A stretch of 64,000 nt of DNA from Ceratopteris richardii. Lineage: Eukaryota > Streptophyta > Polypodiopsida > Polypodiales > Pteridaceae. Location of the stretch: assembly GCA_020310875.1 (NCBI GenBank), contig CM035439.1:135076753-135140752 (forward strand). The letters run 5' to 3'. Every line of letters begins with the position of its first letter. The first letter of the stretch is position 1. The position numbers were made by a program, and so were the translations under genes. Below the pieces are notes generated by a model. That model saw nothing but the letters and a program-made list of their open reading frames with translations. It did not search any database and was not told the origin of the DNA. Below are positions 54,336-64,000 of the stretch, in pieces.

Positions 54336-54790
54336 TCATGCAACATTTGTAATGAAAAATGTGGTAAAAACTCTTACCAATTGCCTCTTCTCCATGTCTT
54401 TCAACATTTGAATGTTTATTCCTTTGCCAATGTCAAGAGTGAACATCCTTCCTTCCTTCTTTCCTTTGGCTATTAGCTCATAGCCATTCCTTGGGTCTTC
54501 AATAAAGCATCCTTTGTGATTGAACTTGACTTGGTATCCCTTTTCAACCATCTGTCCAACAAAGATTAAGTTCTTTGTAATAGTATGAACATGCAATACC
54601 TTAGATAGTCCTCTTGATTTGTGGTTGCTTTCAAGCTTCACATCTCCCATTTGTTGTATCTCATGCTCTCTGTTGTCTCTTATCTCCACAAATCCTCTTT
54701 GCTTGGGTGCTTGAATATTGATGAAGTACTCCTCTTTACCTGACATGTGGTTACTACAACCACTATCTATATATCACACCTCATCATGTG
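54336..54790 (-). pseudogene. pro: Copia BE protease (inverted)
   Basis: The active-site region DSGCSNHMSGKEEYF is visible just upstream of and within the 54,746 frame; a stop precedes it. It continues to GLSKVLHVHTITKNLIFVGQMVEKGYQVKF, the conserved stretch between copia protease and integrase. Confidence 0.82.
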
Positions 54791-54835
54791 GTTGACCTTC
54801 ACTTTTATGCTTCATAGCTAACAAATGCTCATTTT

Positions 54836-55154
54836 CTAAATTTGTTGAGGAGTTAGCATAATTACCTTGCCCTTTGTAATTGTTCCCACCTTGCTTTTGC
54901 CAACAATCGGCATAGTGTCCTTGCTTCCCACAATTGAAGCATCCAATTGAGTTGGAGTAGCCTCGACCTCCATATCTTCTTCCTCCACCTCTTCCTCTTC
55001 CTCTTCCTCTTGATGATTAACCTTCATCTTGGCTTGATTGACTCCCTTGATAGCTTTGGTTGCATTATTGGTAGTTGCTTCTACCTCTTCCTCTTGAACC
55101 ACCTATGTTGCTCTTGCCTCTTCCTCCTTTGTCTGCATAGAAGAGTTGGTCTTG
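54836..55154 (-). pseudogene. gag: Copia BE gag, C-terminal part (inverted)
   Basis: An Arg/Gly-rich basic stretch (GGSRGRGR) with stops, then an intact CCHC knuckle CFNCGKQGHYADC at about 54,940-54,900. It begins at the D LTR and has no capsid part of its own; the capsid is at 26.2-26.56 and 46.2-46.62 kb on the plus strand. Joining 46,623 to 55,154 restores the expected order of copia gag. Confidence 0.87.
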
Positions 55155-55159
55155 GCTGC

Positions 55160-55786
55160 TATCACTCTAGCACAATGGCAAGTACCAACGTGAGGAGATA
55201 CACCTCATAAATGTCAATCCGTGGAGATGTGAGGACTGGTATGAAGACCGTGAGCAAGTGATGGCACAAGTGCATGAGTGAAAGCACACAAGCATGCACA
55301 CACATACACACACACGTGCACAAAGTAAGAGCAAAGAGTGGAACAATAGACGGACTTCAATTACACAAGGGCTCTCTTACAAAGCTGAAATCTACAACAA
55401 GCCAACCCCAAAAATGAGCTCTCCAGCCCTTTTTATAGTTTTTTGAGTGGTTTTGGCCCTGTCTAGACCTAGTGTCCGACCTAGTTAAAAAATAGGTTCC
55501 AAGGCTTATTTGGGGGCTCAAATGGAGTCTAAAAATTATGAAAATTGGCAAGATGATGGATCTAATACTCCTCAAGCTCGAGGACTCCTCGGCTTGAACA
55601 AAATGGAGTCAAAAAAATGGAAAATAGTATTTACAATGGTTTTGAGTGATAAAAATCATTATTTTTATAGGGATTTCTTGTGAAAATTGACATGTGCTTC
55701 TTGGAGCTCCCTATATGCTCCTTCTTCTTGTATGTCCACTTCCTTGATGTGCTTCCATGCTTTGTCCTTGACCTTGGGCTTCAACA
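55160..55786 (-). repeat. Gypsy C/D 3' LTR (627 bp), inverted relative to the C LTR
   Basis: On the minus strand TGTTGAAGCCC ... AGAGTGATA; the final CA has become TA. TATA box at 55,430-55,437. Almost the same sequence as 46,624-47,240 in opposite orientation. The next five bases (GCAGC) match the C flank GCAGG at four positions. Confidence 0.92.
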
Positions 55787-55800
55787 CTCCCCCCCCTTTT
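55787..55800 (-). other. Gypsy C/D polypurine tract
   Basis: The minus strand reads AAAAGGGGGGGGAG immediately before the LTR. Confidence 0.9.
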
Positions 55801-56750
55801 GAGTTTGTCATCCCTGATAGACACTTGTTGTAGGGGTTATTTCATGTAGTACATTGAGAGGTAGTGTCCTTCATGTATCAACAGGAGCGGTCCATCTTTC
55901 CAATGTAGCCTAGTTGTTTGTCTGGTTCTTTGCTTTGCCACAGCTAGCTCTTGTAGGTTGTAGTCCCTTTGTATGTACTTTTTCCTTGTATTCCATCTTG
56001 ATGGTGCATTTGTGAGCTTTCCAAAACTGCTAGCTCCTCAAAGGAGGTGGTCAATGTTGATTATGAGCAACTCTCGGTGGTGGATGGCTTCCTAGCTCTT
56101 GTTGTGGTCACCTTGATGTCCTCTGATTCTTCCAAAAATAGCTTTCATAGTTTTCATGCCAAGTACTTGTAACCCATCATGTATGATGGCTAAGTGCATT
56201 AGTGCATGGGTTGAACAAAATATGTGCCTTGTGTATGGCCTTGTAATGTGGCCCTACGTATGCGTACTTGGAAAATGCATGGTACGAAGTATGGTGCAAG
56301 AGATTGGGTCTTGAGCTAAGTGCTCAAGGGTATGCTGACGAAGAGGTTTCTTAATCTATCATGGTTATAGTGTTGTTGAAGCATACACGTCTTACCATGG
56401 TGAAAGGTTCGTTGATCTTCATCTCTTTGTGTTGTAGTCCCATCATGGTGTTTGACCATCGGCTTGTCTTTTTGTTAATGGATGTCCTTGCTGATAGTCT
56501 GCTAATGAGCATCTTCGAGCACATAGTGCTCTTCGTTTTTTTTTTTTTTGGAACAATATTGCAAAATAGGAAGAAGGAGGTTAGTACCAACAAAATATTG
56601 TACATATGTCATATGTGTCTCATGTGCCTGGGATTTCTCAATGGTGTCTATGCACGGCCGTGTGATGTGGCCCTATGTTGATGCATACTTTGGAAGTGCA
56701 TGACCTGAATGGTGCAAAAGACAAGGTTATGCCAAAGGCACATGGTTGTT
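55801..56750. other. Unassigned 3' region of element D
   Basis: About 950 bases between the WVPK tail and the polypurine tract. It has a poly-T run at ~56,538-56,550 but no ORF3-like frame and no other recognised feature. Confidence 0.5.
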
Positions 56751-57254
56751 TCACGTCGAGGCTTTCAATATTCTTGCAGATGTTGATGCAAACTTTCTTG
56801 GAGGTATCCATTGGATGTCAAAAGGACAACTATTTTGAGGGACCCATTTCAGAATAGTGGTGGGTTGTGTACAAGTCCTTGTTGACTTCTTCATCTTTGG
56901 TTGATTGCTAAAATTTTGTATCCAGAATGGTTCGTTCTTTGTTGTTGTGGATGCTACTGGTGTCTTAGGCTTCCAAACCCATATCCTTGATGATTGTCTT
57001 CTTACTTTTGCCGAAGGGTTGAGGTTATCTTCTTTGGGTCTTTGTGCTCTGTTCTTACTCTTTTCTCTCCTTGGCTTCTTTTTTGAGAGCTTTTGAATGG
57101 AGGGGAGCATAGATTGTGGTGTATGTAAGAGCTTCTTAGGTACCCACATCTGTAATTGCTCTTGCTGAGCTGCAGCTAATTTCTTAGGCACCCAAATTTT
57201 TTGGAGGCGTTCTGGGCGAACTAGTCCCTGGTTGCTTAGTTCTTGTTTTTGCAT
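56751..57254 (-). pseudogene. pol: Gypsy D pol tail with repeated WVPK motifs
   Basis: Lys/Gln/Pro-rich, basic sequence with IWVPKK, MWVPKK, IWVWKPK and KWVPQN at irregular 15-90 residue spacing. A frameshift separates it from the second-protease frame that ends nearby. The same motif occurs in element A (IWMPK, IWVPK, KWIPK). Function unknown. Confidence 0.65.
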
Positions 57255-58023
57255 GCTTAGCTTGCGTGGGTGGGAATTGTGTTGGTGCAGCTGGTGGTTG
57301 CTCTCCTTTTTGTACCCAGATCTGCTTCATGCCCGGAGTTACTTTCTTCTTGACTTCTCTTTGTCTATTTGATATAGCAGTTGTCATGTACTGTTTCATT
57401 TGCCTTTTTGGTTGATTGGTTGTGATGGCATTAGTCTTTATACAAGAGGAGGAGTTCACTTGTCCTTGAGCCGGTTCTTCCTTGATTGAGTTCGTTCGGA
57501 ATACAGAGCTTTTGACACATACAACATCTTGTTCGTGAAGATTAGTCTTAGAGGAACTAAGAGAGTGTGTGGTGCCATGATCTGTGAGCATGCAATTCTC
57601 TAATTCTAATGTAATGCATTCTTCTTGTACCCAAACTTGAAGAAGTTGGCTTCTTAAGTTCAAGTTGATTGCATGGTCGTAAATCCAATCTTGACCCAAG
57701 ACAAGTGGCTCTGTGATGTCCTCATCGTGACACACTAACATTTTGACTTTCATTGGAACATCTTGAAGGGAGATGGGGAGTTCCACCTCACCCAAACAAG
57801 GGGTTTCCACACCTCCCAATCCTATGAGATATGCTTCTATGGGCTTGATGTCCAATTGTAGGTCTTGACAGTATGAAAGTCTAACTGCACAAGTTGCTGC
57901 ACCTGAGTCAATCAATGCTCTTACAGTCCTTACACTCTTTCTTTGTCCTACCTCTATGGTCACAAAGGGGCGTCGGTCGATGATTCGAGAAGTAATCGTG
58001 CCCGATTTTTGGAACATGTCCAT
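57184..58023 (-). CDS. pol: Gypsy D second retropepsin-like domain
   Basis: In the same frame as the D integrase, with stops between. Shows PFVTIEVGQ, then RALIDSGAATCAVRL (the canonical DSGA active site near residue 39), IEAYLIGLGGVETP, VKMLVCHDED and LVLGQDWIYDHAINL. This is a complete-looking retropepsin fold pattern: active site, central strand and the (I/L)LG motif. It lies after the integrase, where gypsy elements normally have no protease. The C-terminal 130 residues are Ser/Thr/Gln/Pro-rich and contain QIWVQKG. Confidence 0.88.
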   Translation of the reverse strand: MDMFQKSGTITSRIIDRRPFVTIEVGQRKSVRTVRALIDSGAATCAVRLSYCQDLQLDIKPIEAYLIGLGGVETPCLGEVELPISLQDVPMKVKMLVCHDEDITEPLVLGQDWIYDHAINLNLRSQLLQVWVQEECITLELENCMLTDHGTTHSLSSSKTNLHEQDVVCVKSSVFRTNSIKEEPAQGQVNSSSCIKTNAITTNQPKRQMKQYMTTAISNRQREVKKKVTPGMKQIWVQKGEQPPAAPTQFPPTQAKHAKTRTKQPGTSSPRTPPKNLGA

Positions 58024-58299
58024 GTGATATTTTGGGGCATTTGGGTTGACATCTAGACCTAGTCGCCTTAACTTATTTCTTCTGATGGGCTCTCTAGCCT
58101 CTGCTTGTGCTTCTTCTCTAACCCTTAACTCCTCTTCTTTTCACTTCTTAGCAGTGTTGAGTCTCATGAGCATATCCTCTATAAGAGGTTCTTGATATAA
58201 CTTGACTCCTCAACCACTTATATAGTTCGGCAAGATATCTCCTTCTAAAGTGGCCAATTGAACTGCTCCACTAGTGGAGATTCTATTAATGATCATGGG

Positions 58300-59352
58300 T
58301 CAATATCCTCGTTTCTCCAATTTGCGGGCATGTTGCTTTAGCATATAAACCAGCACTAGATCTCCTTCTTTCAATCCTTTATCCTTTATATGGGCATCAA
58401 AGTATGCCTTTTGCCTTTTCTTTGCAGCATAAATGCCTGTTGCTGCTCGTAGCCTCGTCTCACCTAAGCATTCTAGATCAAAGATCCTAGAGGACAATTC
58501 ATGTCCATTCCACTTGTATTCGGGTGCTACTTTCAAGCTTGGGATTAGGAAGTCCAATGGTAGCACAACATTCTGTCCAAAGACCATCTGAAATGGGGTG
58601 GTATTGAGTACCATTTTGTAGGCAACTCGATAAGCCCAAACAGCATGATGAAGTTGTTTGTCCCAATCAGAGCGTTTATTATTTACGAGTTTTGCCAATA
58701 CGTTACATAAGATCTTATTTGTGCTCTCGGCTTGTCCATTAGCTTGTGGATGATAGGGGGCTGACTTCTTATGTATCACCATGAATTCTTGAAGTAGATT
58801 TTCAATGACTTCGTTCAAGAAGTGCGTACCTCTATCACTGACCAACTCTATTGGTAACCCATATCTCGTGAACACGTTCTCAAATAAGAGCTTAGCCGTC
58901 AATTGAGCATCATTCTTTGTTGTGGCTTTTACTTCCACCCACTTTGTAAGGTAATCTGTGGCTACAATAATGTATATTGCATGGGAGTTTCTAGCAGGGG
59001 GGTTGATAGGACATACAAAGTCTATACCCCACTTCAAAAATGCACGTCCTCCCATCATTGGTCTCAAAGGCATCTCATCTTTTCTTATCGGATATTGGGC
59101 GCGTTGGCATGTGTCACATTTCTTCACATAAGTATGTGCATCCATATGAAGAGTGGGCCACAAGAGTCCTGAGAATAGAATGGTCTTAATTACTCGGTCA
59201 TGTCCGAAGTGTCCACCTGCAACACCGCTGTGTGCAGTTTCTAAGACTTTCAAATAATCTGATTCATGAATGCATAGTCTTAAATAACCATCTTTGCCTC
59301 TTTGGTATAAGTTATCACCTACTAAGGCATAGTCTTTAGCCTCTTGCTCCAT
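58300..59352 (-). CDS. pol: Gypsy D integrase
   Basis: 350 codons open. Starts MEQEAKDYALVGDNLYQRG, then zinc module 2 (ETAHSGVAGGHFGH ... KKCDTCQRAQ), core WGIDFVCP, VSDRGTHF and NGQAESTNK (D, D, E). Ends at a TGA after KLEKRGY, where A reads GYGPMIINR; the sequence beyond (58,299-58,024) continues in frame with two more stops as ISTSGAVQLATLEGD..VKLYQEPLIEDML and then the second protease. Confidence 0.92.
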   Translation of the reverse strand: MEQEAKDYALVGDNLYQRGKDGYLRLCIHESDYLKVLETAHSGVAGGHFGHDRVIKTILFSGLLWPTLHMDAHTYVKKCDTCQRAQYPIRKDEMPLRPMMGGRAFLKWGIDFVCPINPPARNSHAIYIIVATDYLTKWVEVKATTKNDAQLTAKLLFENVFTRYGLPIELVSDRGTHFLNEVIENLLQEFMVIHKKSAPYHPQANGQAESTNKILCNVLAKLVNNKRSDWDKQLHHAVWAYRVAYKMVLNTTPFQMVFGQNVVLPLDFLIPSLKVAPEYKWNGHELSSRIFDLECLGETRLRAATGIYAAKKRQKAYFDAHIKDKGLKEGDLVLVYMLKQHARKLEKRGY

Positions 59353-59355
59353 GCT

Positions 59356-60610
59356 TCATCTTCTTGCTAGACTAGCCTCACTAGGTAGTGTCCCCAATCT
59401 CATAAAGTCCACCAATGGAGCACTCCAGTCTGGAATTAATGACATGTGATAAAGGGTGGCATGCTCCACAGGGGGTCTCTCCTGACAAACTTGACAATTC
59501 TTGATCCATTCTTGGATTTCTCTATCCATGCTAGGCCAATACACTCCTAAACATTTTAGATTTTGCAATGTTCGTTGTCTAGAATAGTGATTTCCTAGTG
59601 ATCCTTCATGGGCTTGTTGCAACCAACTGCTATGTTCATCATCCTCGACACAACAAGCTAATACACCATTTGTATCTTGTTTGTACATGTTGCCTACCAA
59701 TATTTGATATTTTTGTGATCTTACGATTTCTTCTTTGTTTGTTTTCACATTCTTGTTTGCGGGGCCGAAGGTTAGGACTGGTACCAACTTATTTTCCCAT
59801 TTAGGAACAATCTCTAAATTGAACAGATAAGCCTCAGGTAGTTCGTCAGACACTCCTTGCGGTGGCTCTCCTGAAGTGATGCGAGAAAGATGGTCCGCCC
59901 TAAGGTGGGTCCTACCTTTCCTGACAACAACTTCAAAGTCGTATTCCATTAGTAAGAGGAACCTTCTTACTAAGCGGTCTGTATTGCAAGGTTTATTGAC
60001 CAAATATAGTAAGGCTTGATGATCAGTGAAAAACTTGAACTTATTGGCCAATAAATAGTGTCTAAACTTCTTCACGGCATATACCATGCCTAAGCCTTCT
60101 CTTTCTGTTGTTGTATAGTTTCGTTCAGGTGCATTTAATTGCCTACTAGCATATGCTATTGGAAAATCTAGGTTTCCTTCACCTCCGGGTTGTGCTAGCA
60201 CACAACCTATTGCATGATTGGATGCATCTACATGGACATGGAATGGTTTATTCCAATCAGGAGTGGTCAATATTGGTGTTGAGCACAAACGTCTCTTCAG
60301 CTCACTGAAGGAATTCTTGCATTCATCATTCCACTCAAAATTTGTCAACTATCCATAAAGAGGTTTAGCAATGATGGCATACATGTGGATAAACCTGCGG
60401 TAATATCCACAATGGCCCATAAAGGCTTGTACCTCTTTAACATTCCTTGGTCTTGGTAACTCTGCTATGGCTCTTACTTTGTCCTCATCTATAGATATTC
60501 CATTTTTTGAGACAATATGACCTAAGATCTTGCCTTGTCATACCATGAATACACACTTTTCTCGGTTCAGACACACTCGATATTCTCTACACTTGTTGAA
60601 AAATTGTCTA
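59356..60610 (-). pseudogene. pol: Gypsy D RNase H and first zinc module
   Basis: 60,348-59,356 is open: RNase H HVHVDASNHAIG (Asp 41), TTEREGLG, FTDHQALL (Asp 109), then LRADHLSR. A first H-H-C-C module follows at residues 247-288 (QQAHEGSLGNH ... WIKNCQVCQE). One TGA (59,353-59,355, probably from CGA) separates it from the integrase frame, which starts with a second such module. The upstream part to ~60,610 is the end of reverse transcriptase (KKCREYRVCLNREKC; VQAFMGHCGYYRRFIHMYAIIAKPLYG) with stops. Confidence 0.88.
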
Positions 60611-61260
60611 AGCTGAGGGATGTGGTATCTTCTTTATTGGGAATGTGCACATAAATCATCCACATATACTTCTAAGCTCTTTCGCAAGAACTCTTTGAAG
60701 ACATGACACATGAGCCTTTGAAATGTTGCAGGTGCATTGGTGAGCCCAAATGGCATCACACGAAATGCAAAGATTCCCCATTCTGTGGCAAAAGCTGTTT
60801 TGTGTTGATCTTCTGGGGCAATGGCTACTTGGTTGTAACCTGAAAATCCATCAAGAAAGTTATAAACTTCCTTGCCTGCAACATGCTCCAATAAATGTTC
60901 AGTGATTGGAAGCGGATAACTGTCTCTAATCGTAGCGGCATTAACTTTTTTAAGGTTAATGCACACTCGCAATATCCATTCTTCTTGGGCACCACTACAA
61001 TGGGGGACACCCATTCAGTATGCTCAATCTCATAGATGAATCCAGCTTCAATCAACCTGTCAATTTCTTCTTTGATTTTAGCTGCATAAGTGTCATTATA
61101 TGTGTAGAGCTTTTGTTTGGTGGGCTTCACCTCAACGGTCATGGGGATTGTATGAGAGCAAATTTTTGGATCTATTCCCTTCAGATCTCTATAGTGCCAT
61201 GCAAACACATCCCTATATTCCCTTAATAGAGCTACAAGCTCTGCACTTCTTTTGCACTTA
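60611..61260 (-). pseudogene. pol: Gypsy D reverse transcriptase
   Basis: Two overlapping frames (61,208-60,825 and 61,014-60,634) joined by a frameshift near 60,970: AKIKEEIDRLIEAGFIYEIEHTEWVSPIVVVPKKNG, then RVCINLKKVNAATIRDSYPLP, DGFSGYNQVAIAPEDQ, PFGLTNAPATFQRLM and YVDDLCAHS. About 85% like element A by eye. Confidence 0.9.
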
Positions 61261-61348
61261 GGTCATCTCCTATGTACGTACATCATTCTTCGTTCCCTTC
61301 AATGGTTACAACAATTTCTTTGGTATTTTCTTTATTATCATATGATTC

Positions 61349-63165
61349 TCATATGATGGCCTCTCTCTTAGGCATTCGTACCAAAATTTTCCGATCTTCA
61401 ACTTCATATTTCTTGAAATTTTCTGGTACCTCGAACAATGATTCCTCTTCTTCTTGCTTCACTGCTTTTCTTTTCTTTTTCTTTTGACCTCCTTCGCTTC
61501 CTTCCTTTGAATTTACAGTTTTAATACTTGTGAGGGGTTCTTCTTCTTTTTGGGTTAACACTCCTATGTCTTCTAAATAGTGTTCCTCTGAGTCAAAATA
61601 AGTATCCATCACAATGGATTCTATATCATCATCATTCTCTTCTTCTTCTATGACCTCACTAGGATCACACTCTTCCACCAAACGCTCACACATGAACACA
61701 GGAATATCATAACCCTCCTCATCACAGTGAGGTGTCCATTGTTCTTGATTGACTGCAATGTCCATGGTAGCTAAAATTTTTGCCCAACCATGAGGCTCAA
61801 ATTCCTCATTTGGAAATATCATCAGTGTATAGGTTGGGTCTTTGATTGGTCTATCTCCTAGGGTAGTTCCTTCCTCTCTTGCTTTTAGATGCTTTTCCTC
61901 TTCCTCTGCGACCTTGCACATCCACAAGTGAGTATCTTCATGCAGCCAGGATGGATCAGGTGAACTCCCCGAATGCACAGAAGTAGAATCTTCTTTCACA
62001 TTGTGGATAGGATTCCACTATAGGGGTGGTACATCTCTGAAGGTGTAATCCTTCAAATTGACCTTGGTAGTGACCCCTAAGTGCTGTAAGTATAAGGAGT
62101 TGGTTCCCCAATCCTGTACTATTTGCAATTGTCGTAGGAAGGGTCTTCCTAGGATCATCTCGTAGAAATTATTTTTCTCAAAGTCACATATAGCAAATGT
62201 GTGTTCAAACTCTACACCACAAGTGGTTAGAGTTATCCCTTCAAGCAATCCTAGAGGTCTTTCAAAATGACCATCTGCCATTTGAAGCTTCATTCTTGTT
62301 GGTCTTAATGTGGGTTTGCCCCATCCCTTCCACAAGGAGGTGGTCGCAATAGCAACACCAGCACCTGAATCTATGATTGCTTTGGTTGTGTAACCTTGAT
62401 AGGTGATCGGAAGATAAGTATTACCTTCTTCACCTTCACTCATGTCCCCTATTTTTTCTAGAGGTATCTCTGGTAGTTTCTGCTTAGAGCCTACTTTATG
62501 CATATTGGAATCAAGTTCTGGAACCTGACCCTTCACATGATTCCATAACTCAGGTTTTGCTTTGAGCAGCTCTTCTACCGTGAGATGGAACTGAACCTTA
62601 GTGTTCTTCACGACATCAGTATTTCTTGGAACCACTGAGTCTTCATTTCTTACCAATATTGTGGGAGCTCTAATCTGAAGATTCAGATTCCCATGGGCCT
62701 GTGAATGGAGGCAACTCTTGTAAAGAATTAGATTCAAAATCTAATCTTTCATCTTCTTGTTGTTCTGCTTGGTCTCCATAAATAGATGGAATGTCTTGGG
62801 GAAATTGTTCATGAAGATCATCAATCTCAAGAATAGGACGAGGGTTACCCTTCTCCTTGGCCCATTTTTCTTCTTGTATTTCCCGCAAGAACTCTTGAGA
62901 GTACTGTTGCATTGAAAGAGGTGTTCCCTCATCCACGGAATTAGGAACATAAGCTTCCCTTTGTGGTAAGCTTTCTCTTTCAATAATTGGTTGAGCCTGT
63001 GGAGGTAAAGAAACCTACGGCTTGTTTACCAACTGCTGGGGTGCAGTGCAGTTAGAGACTTGTAGGCTCAAGGCCTATCATCAATAAAATTGAAGCTTTT
63101 TGGATCACTTGGAACTTGCAAAATCTGTTCAGGTTGTACATCGCCCTCTCGTACCATTTTCTTTT
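61349..63165 (-). pseudogene. pro: Gypsy D aspartic protease segment
   Basis: Starts about 63,160 (MVREGDVQPEQILQVP), with a stop near 63,075, then MQQYSQEFLREIQEEKW and LEIDDLHEQFPQDIPSIYG. The retropepsin is in the 62,737-62,018 frame: KAIIDSGAGVAIATTSLW and MILGRPFLRQL. The C-terminal acidic part 61,999-61,349 ends EESLFEVPENFKKYEVE. Equivalent to 38,498-36,570 in element A. Confidence 0.88.
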
Positions 63166-64000
63166 CTTAGTTTTCTCAGTTTCATCAATTTTCATGCTTT
63201 TTATTTAAGTTTTTTCATGTATCTTTGAGTTCATTTTATTGCCCAATTCTCTTTTCTAGTGCTCTTTTTCTTGTTGAAATAAAAGATAAAAAGGAGGTTC
63301 TCCATGGTTTTGGTGTGGTAAGCTTCCTAGAAGTTGTGAAATGTTTTTGAGAATTCTTTTGGAATTCATTTGCCTTTTTCTCCTATTTTTGGTATTTTTC
63401 CCCCAAAAAAACAAAAGAAAAGAGGCCCCTTGCCTTTTGAGAAAGTATATCAACTAGTGGAACTACCACCACCTTCTCAATAATAACACGCAACTTGTTC
63501 CCGGTGGATGAAACTTACTTTATCTCTAACTACCATTGTCTAATCATCACTATGATCAAATCATTCCCAACTAGGAATGTATCTAGCAAACTACTATAAT
63601 AATCTGGCACTCCTAGATATAATGAGGATGATAATATGAGTCCACTAAATACACTAAAATGTGGTAAGTAGATGTGTGCACACTCATAGCCCACTAGGCT
63701 AAGTATCTAGCTCACCTCATACACACTATATATTAACCATAAGCCTATCCTTAGGCATATCAAATAAAGTAGTATGTACTCTATGACTTTCTTCTTAATG
63801 CAATTGCCTATTCAAAGTTCTTATGTGCAAATCTTGTCCTTCAGCTTCTAGGCTACTAGCCTGCGGACTTGCCTTGTTTACAATCACATACAGAGTGATT
63901 GTCTCAACTACCCCTCTGTTGTCTAATAATAAGAAGATCATATAAATGAACTCCAAACATAAAAAATACAATCTCAGAGACTTCTCTCCCACACCATCTG
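63166..64000. other. Unassigned sequence beyond the right inversion breakpoint
   Basis: Homology to element A upstream of its protease ends at about 63,165. The remaining 835 bases show no recognised gag, LTR or copia RNase H end. I expected the missing copia BE 3' end here if the inversion ended cleanly; it is not visible. Confidence 0.45.

Larger units (their letters stand above)
55160..63165 (-). mobile_element. Gypsy C/D, 3' half (element D, inverted)
   Basis: Protease, reverse transcriptase, RNase H, zinc modules, integrase, second protease-like domain, WVPK tail, polypurine tract and 3' LTR, all on the minus strand. No gag and no 5' LTR are present on this side; both are in element C. 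The related element A has the same order plus ORF3, which D lacks: only about 1 kb separates the D tail from its LTR. Confidence 0.87.

Overview
This window looks like intergenic DNA of a large-genome land plant. Everything recognisable is transposable-element sequence: plant-type Ty3/gypsy and Ty1/copia retrotransposons, a 5'-truncated plant L1-like LINE with an RVT zinc-binding tail, CACTA-like DNA transposon ends and TG-rich minisatellites. Primer-binding sites match tRNA-Asp and initiator tRNA-Met. I see no intact host gene. A fern, lycophyte or gymnosperm is a guess from the density and size of the nested elements; the sequence does not decide it.

Layout. 1-4.0 kb: 3' half of a Tat-like gypsy element (+) with a degenerate RNase H followed by a second (archaeal-type) RNase H, integrase, polypurine tract and LTR. 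4.0-5.5 kb: a 63-65 bp tandem repeat, TG/TA repeats and one CACTA-type terminus. 5.5-9.2 kb: a decayed copia element (-). 10.2-12.6 kb: a TG-rich minisatellite with a ~597 bp higher-order period. 13.0-15.5 kb: fragments of a gypsy accessory ORF and of copia gag and integrase (-). 16.0-17.5 kb: LINE with a 15-bp target-site duplication (TSD). 17.5-25.5 kb: non-coding, unusually rich in short stem-loops, with one gypsy LTR and a tRNA-like SINE candidate.

25.5-64 kb is one nested complex. A copia element (called BE here) begins at 25,484. Its gag is split by gypsy element A (minus strand, 26,560-46,199, TSD GCATA). A itself carries a truncated copia (G) and a 1,675-bp CACTA-like element. The same copia gag was hit again by a second gypsy element (C/D) at 46,624. 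A later inversion with breakpoints near 50.7 and 63.2 kb flipped the 3' half of C/D together with the 3' half of copia BE, so they now lie on the minus strand. A solo LTR (51,736-52,783, TSD GTACT) sits in the copia reverse transcriptase.

Most interesting biology. Gypsy elements A and C/D belong to one family with an unusual pol. It has a normal retropepsin before the reverse transcriptase, two consecutive H-H-C-C zinc modules before the integrase core, and a second retropepsin-like domain (DSG ... LILGQDW) fused after the integrase, followed by a tail with repeated WVPK-type motifs. Element A also carries a sense-strand accessory reading frame of about 1,490 codons (ORF3) between pol and the 3' LTR, with acidic, proline-rich, coiled-coil and C-terminal folded-looking parts that I cannot assign to a known family. 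A separate fragment of ORF3 lies at 13.05-14.46 kb. The C/D leader holds a large array of TATCGTATCG repeats. All these frames carry stops or frameshifts, so the copies are probably inactive.
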